Below are positions 1-8,094 of a DNA stretch of 12,376 nucleotides, in pieces; within the stretch, counting starts at the first letter, position 1; every line of letters starts with the position of its first letter. Under the pieces are notes generated by a model. The model was given only the letters and a program-made list of their open reading frames with translations. It had not been told where the DNA came from and searched no databases. The translations under genes were made by a program, and so were the position numbers. The stretch is from Desulfobulbaceae bacterium UBA5611 (GTDB lineage: Bacteria; Desulfobacterota; Desulfobulbia; Desulfobulbales; Desulfocapsaceae), in NCBI GenBank assembly GCA_002424635.1, contig DIKT01000061.1, positions 51,368-63,743 of the forward strand. Direction: 5' to 3'.

Positions 1-2773
1 AAAAAGGCACGGCCAGAAAGACGATACCGGTCTTGACCGCCGAGCGGGTGCTGACAAAGATGAGCACAAAGATGATAAGAACCGTCAGCGGGATAATCAC
101 CATCAGGCGCTGGCGGGTAGCCTCGATGTATTCGTATTGACCACTCCAGACAATGCTGTAGCCGGGCGGCAGGGTAATATTGGCAGTCACCGCTTCCCGG
201 GCATTTTTAACATAGGTGCCGACATCGATGCCGCGGATATCAACATAGACCCAGGCAGTGCGCCGGGAGTTTTCGCTCTTGATGCTGTCGGGCGCATTAA
301 CCACCTTGATGCCGGCCAGTTGGCCCAGCGGGATGTGGCGCCCGCCTGGCGCCGGCACCAGCACCCGTTGCAGTGATTCGATATCGCTTCGAAAATCCCG
401 GTCATAACGGACATTGATGGGATAACGTTCCAGCCCTTCCACAGTTTCAGCAATATTCATCCCACCGATAGCGCTTTGGATGACATCCTGCACATCACCG
501 ACATTGATGCCATAGCGGGCCGCCGCCAGCCGGTTGATATCGATATCCAGATAATAACCGCCGACGGTACGTTCGGCGATCGCGCTCAGGGTCCCGGGCA
601 GCACGCGCACTACGCTTTCGATTTCTTCGCCCAGGCGGGCCAGCACAGCCAGATCATCACCCATGACCTTGATGCCCACCGGTGTCCGGATACCGGTCGA
701 GAGCATATCGATGCGGGTGCGAATTGGCATGGTCCAGGCATTAGTCAAGCCCGGAATATGGACCGCGTTATTGAGTTCCTCGATGAGTTTATCAACGGCA
801 ATAGGACTTTGCTCCGACCAGAGCATGCGCAGCCCTTTTTTGACTGGTTCGCTCCAGCCCGGCCAGTGGGTATAAAAACGGTCGTGGGGAATGGTACGCC
901 ATTGGTCCTCCGGTTTGAGCAGAATGGTGGTTTCGATCATCATCATCGGCGCCGGATCAGTAGCGGTTTCGGCCCGGCCAATCTTACCAAAGACCCGTTC
1001 CACCTCAGGAAAAGTGGCAATGATCTTGTCGGTCTGCTGCAGCAGTTCCCGCGCTTTGGTTACCGACAGACCAGGCAAGGTGGTGGGCATATAAAGCAGA
1101 TCGCCTTCATAGAGAGGCGGCATGAATTCAGTGCCCATCTTTGCCAGCGGAAAGGCGATGGACACCACCAGCAAAAGGGCCACCACCAGAGTGGTCTTGC
1201 GCCAGCGCAGCACCAGATCGACGGCGGGATGATAAAAAAGAATCATTGCACGATTGAGTGGATTCTCATGCTCGTGACGGATGCGGCCGCGGATAAACCA
1301 CAACATCAATACCGGTACCAAGGTGACGGACAGAAAGGCGGCCGCCGCCATGGCATAACTCTTGGTAAAGGCCAGCGGTTTAAACATCCGGCCCGCCTGT
1401 TCCTGCAGGGTGAACACCGGGGCAAAGGAGACGGTGATGACCAGCAGAGCAAAGAAAATAGTAGGTCCTACTTCCTTCGCTGCCTCGATGATCACCTCTG
1501 AACGCGGCCGGTCGGGATTGTGCTGGAGATGCTTGTGGGCATTTTCGACCATGATGATGGCCGAATCGACCATGGTGCCGATGGCAATGGCAATGCCGCC
1601 CAGACTCATGATATTAGCATTGAGGCCCTGGGCATACATAATCGTAAAGGCCATAAGAATGGCAACCGGCAGAGCCACGATGACCACCGCCGCGCTGGGC
1701 AGATGGAACAGAAAGAGGATGATCACCAGCGCGACCACCACGGTTTCTTCAAACAGCTTGTGCTTGAGGTTGTCCACCGCCCGATCGATGAGGCCGGAGC
1801 GATCGTAGACCGTCACGATGTCCACCCCTTCAGGCAGTCCGGTTTTGAGTTCCGCCAGCCGATTCTTGACCCGCTCGATGACTGTGCGGGCATTTTCGCC
1901 ATAGCGCATGACAATGATGCCGCCCACGACCTCGCCTTCGCCGTCGAGTTCAGCCACTCCGCGCCGCATCTCCGGACCCAGCCGGACCTCAGCCAGATCC
2001 TTGACCAGCACGGGCGTGCCCTCGGGCGTGGCCATCACTACCACATTTTCCAGGTCTGCCACCGACTGGATATAGCCGCGGCTGCGCACGATGAACTCGG
2101 TTTCGGCCATCTCAATGGCCCCGCCGCCGACATCGACATTGGAGCGCTGGATGGCCATCATCAGATCAGTGATGGGCAGGTTATAAGCCATCAGTTTATT
2201 GGGATCGACTACCACCTGATACTGTTTGACGAAACCGCCGAGACTGGCGACCTCGGAAACGCCTTCAAGGGCGGTCAACTCATAACGCAGATACCAATCC
2301 TGGATTGCCCGTAATTCCTGCAGGGTGTGACGATCGCTGGTCAAGGCATATTCATAGACCCAGCCGACACCGGTGGCATCCGGTCCCAATACCGGCGTCA
2401 CCCCCTTTGGCAGTTGTCCGCCTACATAATTAAGATATTCGAGGACCCGCGAGCGCGCCCAGTAGATATCAGTTCCATCTTCAAAAATGATGTAGACGAA
2501 GGAATAACCAAAGAAGGAATAACCGCGTACCGCTTTGGAGCCGGGCACAGACAGCATGCGCGTGGTCAGGGGATATGTGATCTGGTCCTCGACCACCTGG
2601 GGAGCCTGGCCCGGATACTCGGTATAGATGATGACCTGCACGTCGGACAGATCGGGGATGGCATCAACGGCAATATTACGCAGGGAAAAGATACCGGCCA
2701 CGATCAGAAATACCGTCGCCAGCACGACCATGAACCGGTTCTGCGATGACCACTCGATTATTTTTTCAAGCAT
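1..2773 (-). CDS. cusA: CusA/CzcA-family heavy-metal RND efflux pump, C-terminus cut by window edge
   Basis: Inner-membrane proton-driven pump of a tripartite metal efflux system. The frame is open from the ATG at 2773 to the left edge, about 924 residues of a family that is usually about 1,040 long, so only the C-terminal end is missing. I checked the frame at several points and found no break. Recognisable segments include VDAIPDLSDVQV near residue 36, WARSRVLEYLN near 104, and the TM4 segment IGTMVDSAIIMVEN with Asp403 and Glu410, the charged proton-relay pair of HME-RND pumps. The three metal-binding methionines known from E. coli CusA (M573, M623, M672) align with Met562 (GDLLYMP), Met612 (PMMMIETT) and Met690 (RIDMLSTG). 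This favours Cu(I)/Ag(I) over Zn/Co/Cd. An insertion of about 30 residues lies between Met612 and Met690 compared with CusA as I recall it. An AGGA stands 11 bases before the start. It is the last of three co-directional genes, 67 bases after cusB. Confidence 0.95.
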   Translation of the reverse strand, partial: MLEKIIEWSSQNRFMVVLATVFLIVAGIFSLRNIAVDAIPDLSDVQVIIYTEYPGQAPQVVEDQITYPLTTRMLSVPGSKAVRGYSFFGYSFVYIIFEDGTDIYWARSRVLEYLNYVGGQLPKGVTPVLGPDATGVGWVYEYALTSDRHTLQELRAIQDWYLRYELTALEGVSEVASLGGFVKQYQVVVDPNKLMAYNLPITDLMMAIQRSNVDVGGGAIEMAETEFIVRSRGYIQSVADLENVVVMATPEGTPVLVKDLAEVRLGPEMRRGVAELDGEGEVVGGIIVMRYGENARTVIERVKNRLAELKTGLPEGVDIVTVYDRSGLIDRAVDNLKHKLFEETVVVALVIILFLFHLPSAAVVIVALPVAILMAFTIMYAQGLNANIMSLGGIAIAIGTMVDSAIIMVENAHKHLQHNPDRPRSEVIIEAAKEVGPTIFFALLVITVSFAPVFTLQEQAGRMFKPLAFTKSYAMAAAAFLSVTLVPVLMLWFIRGRIRHEHENPLNRAMILFYHPAVDLVLRWRKTTLVVALLLVVSIAFPLAKMGTEFMPPLYEGDLLYMPTTLPGLSVTKARELLQQTDKIIATFPEVERVFGKIGRAETATDPAPMMMIETTILLKPEDQWRTIPHDRFYTHWPGWSEPVKKGLRMLWSEQSPIAVDKLIEELNNAVHIPGLTNAWTMPIRTRIDMLSTGIRTPVGIKVMGDDLAVLARLGEEIESVVRVLPGTLSAIAERTVGGYYLDIDINRLAAARYGINVGDVQDVIQSAIGGMNIAETVEGLERYPINVRYDRDFRSDIESLQRVLVPAPGGRHIPLGQLAGIKVVNAPDSIKSENSRRTAWVYVDIRGIDVGTYVKNAREAVTANITLPPGYSIVWSGQYEYIEATRQRLMVIIPLTVLIIFVLIFVSTRSAVKTGIVFLAVPF

Positions 2774-2840
2774 AGTGACTAGATTCCTGGTTCAAATAAT
2801 TGCCTTTATTGTCTGTCAATACAGCCAGAACTTAGCTCTG

Positions 2841-4283
2841 CTAAAAAAGATCATCCAGCGCCTTATCCGCTGCGCCGTTCTGAGTCTGGGGAGCCGGGGC
2901 CAGCATCTTCTGGATGGCCTCCTGTAATTTACTTTCAGAATCAAGCATGAACTGGGCGGAGGTCACCACCTGTTCTCCCAGACGTAAGCCAGCAAGTACC
3001 TGAATAAACCCCTGATCGTCACTTACTCCGGTCGTGACCGTCCGCGGCTCAAAACGGCCGTCACCGAGAGCCACAAATACTGTCTGCCGCTTGCCTGAGC
3101 GTAAAACGGCATTGGCCGGCACCGCCAGCACTTCTTTAACCGGCTCGGCTTCGATTAAGACATTGGCATACATACCGGGCCGCAGTTCCTGGCCGGGGTT
3201 GTCGAATTCAATACGCGCCTTGGTGGTTCGGGTCTCGCCGACTACGCTGGGGTACAGATAGACAATCTTGCCTTCCCTGCCCGGTCCGGCGGCAAAAGGC
3301 AGCTCGACTGTTGCCGTCAGGCCGGGACGGACCCAGGGCAGCTCGAATTCAAAGATATCGGCCAGCACCCACACCCGGCTCAGATCAGAAATCTGCAATA
3401 AGTCAGTACCGCTCATGATCCGCATGCCCTCGCTCACGCTTTTTTGGGTCACTACCCCGCTGTAGGGGCTATACAGGGTCAGACTCTTCTGCACCTGCCC
3501 TGTTTTTGTCAGTTCAGCTATCTGGCGGTCGCTGATGTCCCAATATTTAAGACGGGTAAGTGAGGCTTCCAGGAGCCGGTCTCCGCCGGCGGCAATTTCA
3601 GGGAAAGAACTCGTTGCCAGCCGGTCCCGATTACGCAAGGCCAGCAGATACTCCTGCTGGGCTGCCACCAGTTCCGGGCTGTAGATATCAAGAAGCGGCT
3701 GACCTTTCTTGACCTCCTGGCCGGTTTCATTGACATAGAGACGTTCCACCCAGCCATCGATCTTGCTGTTTACAGCAAATTGGCGTGGTTCTTCATATTC
3801 AACCAGTCCCACGGTCCGGATAGTGCGTTTGAGGTCGCGCTGCTCGACCGGTGCGGTCCGCAGGCCCATATTCTGCACCGTGACCGGATCGATTCGTATC
3901 TGTCCCGGGGCCACATCGTCCTCATAGACCGGCACCAGATCATGCCCCATATAATCCTGACCAGGTTCATCGCGAATATAGAGCGGATCCATAGGTGAGA
4001 GCCAATGCTTGATACGGCGTTCTGTCGGGGCCGCGACCTGAGCCGTTCCGGGGCGCATGGGGGTGAGGTCCATGCCGCAGATGGGACACTGGCCAGGTTC
4101 ATCCCGGATAATGAAGGGATGCATGCTGCAGGTATACTGGATCTTCTCTTCAGCCGGGGTCGTTTCGCCGTTGTCTTTATGGCCATGGCCGATATGGAGG
4201 ACAGTATCGGCAACATAACCGGCGGCCATCGCGGCAATCAAGCCAAGTATCAGCAGCATTCTTCTGGAGGTCTTTGATATCAT
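2841..4283 (-). CDS. cusB: CusB-like periplasmic adaptor (membrane fusion protein) with heavy-metal binding domain
   Basis: 480-residue HlyD/MFP-family adaptor that links the RND pump to the outer-membrane channel and, in the Cus system, hands metal to the pump. An N-terminal signal/anchor helix (residues 9-24) is followed by a heavy-metal-binding domain with YTCSMHP (50-56) and CPICGMDL (66-73). A degenerate second copy at 91-120 (SPMDP, YMGHDLVPVY) has lost its cysteines but keeps Met and His. The barrel-sandwich/lipoyl halves are at about 165-205 and 268-300, with a helical hairpin between them (about 202-262). Beta-barrel and membrane-proximal domains follow (about 303-450). The start at 4283 is supported by AAAGGA six bases upstream; Met9 is an alternative start with no better signal. 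The gene lies between the TolC-family gene (33-base gap) and cusA (67-base gap), so the three are almost certainly one operon. Confidence 0.93.
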   Translation of the reverse strand: MISKTSRRMLLILGLIAAMAAGYVADTVLHIGHGHKDNGETTPAEEKIQYTCSMHPFIIRDEPGQCPICGMDLTPMRPGTAQVAAPTERRIKHWLSPMDPLYIRDEPGQDYMGHDLVPVYEDDVAPGQIRIDPVTVQNMGLRTAPVEQRDLKRTIRTVGLVEYEEPRQFAVNSKIDGWVERLYVNETGQEVKKGQPLLDIYSPELVAAQQEYLLALRNRDRLATSSFPEIAAGGDRLLEASLTRLKYWDISDRQIAELTKTGQVQKSLTLYSPYSGVVTQKSVSEGMRIMSGTDLLQISDLSRVWVLADIFEFELPWVRPGLTATVELPFAAGPGREGKIVYLYPSVVGETRTTKARIEFDNPGQELRPGMYANVLIEAEPVKEVLAVPANAVLRSGKRQTVFVALGDGRFEPRTVTTGVSDDQGFIQVLAGLRLGEQVVTSAQFMLDSESKLQEAIQKMLAPAPQTQNGAADKALDDLF

Positions 4284-4316
4284 GCCGGATCCTTTGTTAT
4301 ATATTTATTCATATCT

Positions 4317-5591
4317 TCACTGCAGCCGCAGGCCCACCAGGGCCTCCAGTTGCACCAGCACCATTTCATGCTCGGCAATTGCTTCGTAATATTCCTGCTG
4401 ATTGCTGAACAGGGCCATCTGGCTTTCAAGCACGTTCATGAATTCATTTTGGCCGACGCGATAAGACGCCATCGAGGCCTCCAGATTGATTTCAGCCTGG
4501 GGAATGATACCGTCCTGATAGAGTTCAATCAGGCGGCGGTTCCGTTCAAGACGGGCCAGGCCATCAGCAATACCAAAGCGGATTTCATTACGCACTACTT
4601 CAATTTCCTGCACCGCCATGAGCTTTTCGGATTCGGCTTCCGCGAGCATTGCCTGCCGCCGCTGCTGTTGCACCGGCAGATTGAAGCTGACGGCGGCGCT
4701 GTACATATCATAACCTGGTTCTCCCATGGCCGGTTCCCGCTGCATATATTCCAGTGACACTGTGGTATCGGGATACTTTTCTTTCTCAGCCAGACTACGG
4801 CCGACCTGAGCTTTCTCCATTGCCAGTTGCAAGCCGCGCAATAAAGGACGATGCTCTTCCGCCAGCTTCTCCAGCTCTTCTGCCTTCCGGCTGATAACCG
4901 TTATTTCCAGCATCGGGATGAGCGGAACGGCCAGCGTCGGCGGCCGGAAAGCCAGGGTATTGATTCGTGCTGCCAGGGATTGTCGTTGTTGCCTTAGAGA
5001 AATACGCTGGCCTTCCATCTTCGAGCGTTCCAGCTGGGCCCGCAGCACACCCTGCTGCAAGCCGCCGCCAACCCCATACAAAGCTTCAGCGGCAGTGGCT
5101 AAATCATTAAGCAGGACGATATTACGCTCGATAATTTCCAGCGACCGATCGATCACATAGAGCTGGTACCAGCTTTCGCGTAACATGCGCTCCAGTTCGA
5201 TCTTGCGCTCTTCATAACTCCAGCGACTGACCTCGGCCTCCAGATCGGCTGAACGGCGCGCCAGATCACGTTTGCCAAAAAAAGGCAGCATCTGACTGAT
5301 CCCGATGACCTTGGCGGTCATGACGTCATGCTCAAAGTTCAGAGGAAAGCGTAGCAAGGCATTCTGGATCTTGAACATAAGCATGGGATCATCAAGGGTT
5401 CCTGCCTGCCGGGCCCGGCTTATAAAAGTCTGCCAGCGCGCTTCCCCGGCCTTTAGTTCAGGATTAAGAGCTTTAGCCTCAGCAACCAGACGATCAAGCG
5501 ACAGCTGATCATCTGCGACAGACTGAGCTTGGGCGACCAAGGGCAGGCAGCAGACGGCAGCCAGCAGCAATTGATGAAATATACGAATCAT
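4317..5591 (-). CDS. TolC-family outer-membrane efflux channel of the Cus-type system
   Basis: 424-residue outer membrane factor, the exit duct of the tripartite pump. Residues 1-22 form a signal peptide ending VAQAQ, with predicted cleavage after AQA. Cysteines 14 and 15 sit in the hydrophobic core, but the residue before Cys14 is Val, so there is no convincing lipobox, unlike E. coli CusC. The mature part has the two long coiled-coil OEP repeats typical of the family (about 27-215 and 230-420). The second contains SYRVGQNEFMNVLESQ, the conserved segment before the last helix. The start at 5591 has GGAG seven bases upstream. It is the first gene of the operon, so its promoter should lie in 5592-5778. 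I leave the symbol empty because the family (CusC, CzcC, NodT-like) cannot be separated by eye; the neighbours argue for a CusC role. Confidence 0.9.
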   Translation of the reverse strand: MIRIFHQLLLAAVCCLPLVAQAQSVADDQLSLDRLVAEAKALNPELKAGEARWQTFISRARQAGTLDDPMLMFKIQNALLRFPLNFEHDVMTAKVIGISQMLPFFGKRDLARRSADLEAEVSRWSYEERKIELERMLRESWYQLYVIDRSLEIIERNIVLLNDLATAAEALYGVGGGLQQGVLRAQLERSKMEGQRISLRQQRQSLAARINTLAFRPPTLAVPLIPMLEITVISRKAEELEKLAEEHRPLLRGLQLAMEKAQVGRSLAEKEKYPDTTVSLEYMQREPAMGEPGYDMYSAAVSFNLPVQQQRRQAMLAEAESEKLMAVQEIEVVRNEIRFGIADGLARLERNRRLIELYQDGIIPQAEINLEASMASYRVGQNEFMNVLESQMALFSNQQEYYEAIAEHEMVLVQLEALVGLRLQ

Positions 5592-5715
5592 GCACGATCT
5601 CCGGAAAAGGTCGGAAGTTATAAAACAGATGACAATAATCGAAACATCTTACACTAAGAACGGTACTGACCAGGCCTTCACAAGATTTTTCAGTAAGGCT
5701 TACAATCACATGGCT

Positions 5716-5734
5716 TAATTGACAGCTGTAATTA
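5716..5734. promoter_or_regulatory. Inverted repeat upstream of the efflux operon, possible operator
   Basis: TAATT-g-ACAGCTGT-AATTA is a near-perfect 19-base dyad with one extra base in the left arm. It lies about 125 bases upstream of the TolC-family start, in the only stretch where the efflux operon promoter can be (5592-5778). No strong sigma70 hexamer pair was found with it on the minus strand, and no regulator gene is in the window. Apart from this dyad I see nothing in 5592-5778. A metal-responsive regulator site is a guess. Confidence 0.3.
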
Positions 5735-5778
5735 TCACTCTAAAAATATCTTAGCATATCGGTAGGGTAGAGCAATAA

Positions 5779-5931
5779 CTAATCAACAATATTGCTTTTA
5801 TTACAATTTTGAAGCATTCTACCAGTTGGGCGTAATATGCCGCCATCATCACCCATACCGCCGAGTCCGGGAGAAGGCATATGACGCCGGTCTTCGACAT
5901 TGCTGCTTTTACGTTTATCCCGCCATAACAT
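5779..5931 (-). pseudogene. Truncated N-terminal remnant of a YpfJ-type neutral zinc metallopeptidase
   Basis: The first residues (MLWRDKRKSSNVEDRR, then a Gly/Met/Pro-rich stretch GLGGMGDDGG) match the conserved N-terminus of the YpfJ/KPN_02809 putative neutral zinc metallopeptidase family as I know it (M-x-W-x-x-R-x-S-x-N-V/I-E-D-R-R). Full-length members are close to 290 residues, with a membrane segment and an HExxH-type zinc site. Here the frame stops at a TAG after 50 residues, and neither the membrane helix nor the zinc site is present. The start at 5931 has a textbook ribosome site, AGGAGGG six bases upstream (5938-5944), so the 5' end is intact. An upstream in-frame ATG at 5982 has no such signal and is rejected. 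The break may mark an old deletion or insertion boundary. It could still be translated as a short peptide. Confidence 0.6.
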
Positions 5932-5937
5932 GGCTAT

Positions 5938-5944
5938 CCCTCCT
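5938..5944 (-). promoter_or_regulatory. Strong Shine-Dalgarno sequence of the truncated peptidase gene
   Basis: AGGAGGG on the minus strand, six bases before the ATG at 5931. It decides the start of the remnant and shows that the translation signal has not decayed. Confidence 0.7.
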
Positions 5945-6060
5945 ATGCCCCTGAATGTCTTATACAAGTCACCTGATTCCATAATATCATAAACAAGTAA
6001 CGATTAATTGCTCATTATTGAAGAAAATTAGTTAAATCCGCCTTTTTCCATATTATTTTA

Positions 6061-6088
6061 TTGACATAATTACTCATAGTAATAAAGA
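6061..6088 (+). promoter_or_regulatory. Candidate promoter of the cytochrome genes with a dyad in its spacer
   Basis: A perfect -35 hexamer TTGACA (6061-6066) is followed after 16 bases by TAAAGA (6083-6088), a weak -10. The spacer holds an inverted repeat ATTACT-CAT-AGTAAT (6069-6083), a layout seen where a dimeric regulator binds between the hexamers. The start codon at 6182 lies about 90 bases downstream. The weak -10 next to a perfect -35 would fit activator dependence, but that is inference. Confidence 0.4.
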
Positions 6089-6170
6089 ATAAAGAAAACT
6101 TACCAGTTTCATTTAAGCTCCTCTCGGCTCGTTTTTATGCTTGATCCTGAAAAAATTCAATCTGGAAAAC

Positions 6171-6176
6171 AAGGAG
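6171..6176 (+). promoter_or_regulatory. Ribosome binding site fixing the cytochrome start
   Basis: AAGGAG followed by five bases and the ATG at 6182. It decides between the 6182 start and the unsupported upstream start at 6137. Confidence 0.8.
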
Positions 6177-6181
6177 AAACA

Positions 6182-6970
6182 ATGAATTACCCCCCCAAAC
6201 AATTCTTATTCTTCACTCTGTTTTTTATCTCAGCACTAAGCCCTACAGTGTTTTTTTCAGAAACAGCATTGGCCGTCGCTAAAAGTCACCAATATGGCGA
6301 TATTGAAATGAGTCAGCCCGGGCAAAATAAAGCAGTCTTGCCGGTAATCTTCAGGCATTCAACCCATCGCGATAAATATACCTGCCGCCTCTGTCACGTT
6401 GATCTTGAATTTGCCCAGGTAGCAGGTGGAACAGGAGTTATCGAAGATGATAATCGTGATGGCCGCTACTGCGGCGCCTGTCACAATGGTAAACATGCCT
6501 TCGAAATAACCTTATGTGCCAAATGTCATCCCAAAAACCAGACAGAAAGGCAAGAGCTGGATCGCCAGGGCAAAGAAGATTTTTTTAAAGCTAAAAAAAC
6601 CCTGCCGCCAGCCCGATATGGTAATAAAATCGACTGGATAATGGCAGAGAACACCGGCAAAATAAAGTTACAGGATGCACTGCCAGGCATCACTATGCCG
6701 CAACAGGATATGGTCGTAAACCGCCGTGATGAGCCACGCACTCCGAGCTTAGCGGGCTTGCCTGGTATTATTTTCTCCCATTCCAAACATGTCGTCTGGA
6801 ATGGCTGCGGGATGTGCCATCCTGAACCTTATGCCCTGGAAGCCGGAAAAACCAAGATGACAATGAAAGAGATCATCAGCGGTAAATATTGCGGCCGATG
6901 TCATGGCACTGTTGCCTTTCCCATCAACGACTGTTCACTCTGCCACAGTAAACCCGTAACTTTGAAATAA
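6182..6970 (+). CDS. Secreted hexaheme c-type cytochrome (two c7-type triheme units)
   Basis: 262-residue periplasmic electron-transfer protein. The ATG at 6182 is chosen because AAGGAG lies six bases upstream; an in-frame ATG at 6137 has no ribosome site and would bury the signal peptide. Signal peptide is residues 1 to about 31 (cleavage near ETALA/VAK). Six CXXCH haem sites fall in two groups of three: Cys68, 97, 112 and Cys209, 237, 251. Each group opens with a (F)xHSxH element (FRHSTH 57-62, FSHSKH 198-203) that supplies distal histidines, followed by CxxCH and then a closely spaced CGxCH...CxxCH pair. This is the c(7)-type triheme domain layout known from Geobacter-type cytochromes. The units are joined by a haem-free linker of about 80 residues. 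The next gene encodes a homologous protein, 54 bases downstream. Electron donor and acceptor cannot be told from sequence. Confidence 0.93.
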   Translation: MNYPPKQFLFFTLFFISALSPTVFFSETALAVAKSHQYGDIEMSQPGQNKAVLPVIFRHSTHRDKYTCRLCHVDLEFAQVAGGTGVIEDDNRDGRYCGACHNGKHAFEITLCAKCHPKNQTERQELDRQGKEDFFKAKKTLPPARYGNKIDWIMAENTGKIKLQDALPGITMPQQDMVVNRRDEPRTPSLAGLPGIIFSHSKHVVWNGCGMCHPEPYALEAGKTKMTMKEIISGKYCGRCHGTVAFPINDCSLCHSKPVTLK

Positions 6971-7024
6971 GTAAAATTCGATGCAGAAGAGACCGCACAT
7001 ATCTCTCACAGCCATGCGTAGCCA

Positions 7025-7918
7025 ATGAGACGCTTTTCAGGTCTTATGCTGACGACTGTTGTCCTGCTCGCCGCCGGCCTGTTTCTATATGCATGCAGTG
7101 CCAGTAAACTCAATGATTTTCTGATGCAAAGAGAAGGAGGTGAATTATCAGCCGAGCCTGTTTTCCAGAAAAAATTTGCCGGCACCTCCATGTCCCGCCA
7201 ACAGCTGGTGCAACTGTTGGACATGTCACTGGATAAATCCTCTCCTGACAAATATGGCGACATAGTTTTTCGAGAACGCAGCGTGCCACGTGGCAAATTT
7301 CCTGTTGTTTTTTCTCATAAAACCCACAGAATGCGGTATACCTGCCGGGTTTGTCATGTAGAACTGGAATTCAGCATGAATCAAGGCGACACCGGCATCA
7401 CCAGAGAAGATAATCTTGATGGCCGTTTCTGCGGCGCCTGCCACAACGGAGACATTGCCTTTGATGTCAAATCTGCCTGCGATTCCTGTCATATCAAAGC
7501 TGGTAAAGATGATGATTATACACCCAAAACATTTGCCTCAGCCAGCCTCCCTGCTCAGGAATATGGTGATGGCGTCAATTGGGTGGAAGCCATGCGGAGG
7601 GGAGTCATTGCCCCCAGAAACTCCATCTATGACGAGGAGGTCGAGTCGATGCCTCTGCCCTCTCATCTGGAACGATCGATGCTGTGGACCACACGGGTTC
7701 CGAGAACTCTGGTCAGTTTTTCCCATGTTGAACATATAAAATGGCTTGATTGCGCCAACTGTCATCCGGACATTTTCAATATCGAACGGATGGGTACTGT
7801 TTCTTTTGACAAAGAAAAAATATTGTATGGCATGTTCTGCGGCTCCTGCCATCTGACAGTAGCCTTCCCCATGAACGGCTGCAGCCGTTGCCACGAGCAA
7901 TTGAAAGACCGGATTTAA
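7025..7918 (+). CDS. Hexaheme c-type cytochrome, predicted lipoprotein, paralogue of the preceding gene
   Basis: 297-residue homologue of the upstream cytochrome. Residues 1-24 form a lipoprotein signal with lipobox LYAC, Cys24 being the lipid site followed by Ser25, so the protein is probably membrane-anchored rather than free in the periplasm. Six CXXCH sites (Cys107, 136, 152; Cys243, 272, 286) form two triheme units introduced by FSHKTH (96-101) and FSHVEH (232-237). Shared blocks with the neighbour include KYGDI, YTCRxCHVxLEF, DGRxCGACHNG and VAFPxNxCSxCH, so the two genes derive from a duplication. There is an extra N-terminal stretch of about 40 residues compared with the other. No good ribosome site precedes the ATG at 7025; it overlaps the stop of a 15-codon reading frame (6981-7028) as ATGA, which may provide coupled initiation. 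Probably co-transcribed with the first cytochrome. Confidence 0.92.
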   Translation: MRRFSGLMLTTVVLLAAGLFLYACSASKLNDFLMQREGGELSAEPVFQKKFAGTSMSRQQLVQLLDMSLDKSSPDKYGDIVFRERSVPRGKFPVVFSHKTHRMRYTCRVCHVELEFSMNQGDTGITREDNLDGRFCGACHNGDIAFDVKSACDSCHIKAGKDDDYTPKTFASASLPAQEYGDGVNWVEAMRRGVIAPRNSIYDEEVESMPLPSHLERSMLWTTRVPRTLVSFSHVEHIKWLDCANCHPDIFNIERMGTVSFDKEKILYGMFCGSCHLTVAFPMNGCSRCHEQLKDRI

Positions 7919-8038
7919 CTGCCGCCTGCAGCAATTAAAAAGCAGCAAAGCCGATAGATAGCACAGAAAGATGATTCTGTTCATTAACCTCAGGCACCTC
8001 AGAAAAATCTTCTGCCCTTTCCAGCAAGCTCCTCTGTT

Positions 8039-8068
8039 TTGATCAGATAGTCCTTAGCACTTGATAAT
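8039..8068 (+). promoter_or_regulatory. Candidate sigma70 promoter of the riboswitch transcript
   Basis: TTGATC (8039-8044) and GATAAT (8063-8068) are 18 bases apart, which places the start of transcription about 20-25 bases before the riboswitch aptamer. Hexamers match consensus in 4 and 5 positions. Upstream, from 7919 to 8038, I see no gene and no convincing terminator for the cytochromes, so read-through into the riboswitch is also possible. Confidence 0.5.
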
Positions 8069-8094
8069 TTTTCCCAGATCGAGTATGGTATCGC

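Noticed and set aside
5509..5709. 66-codon minus-strand frame overlapping the 5' end of the TolC-family gene
   Set aside because: It overlaps the signal peptide coding region in another frame, and no motif or ribosome site supports it.
6137..6181. Upstream in-frame ATG extending the first cytochrome by 15 residues
   Set aside because: There is no ribosome site before 6137, whereas AAGGAG stands just before 6182. The extension would put charged residues ahead of a normal signal peptide.
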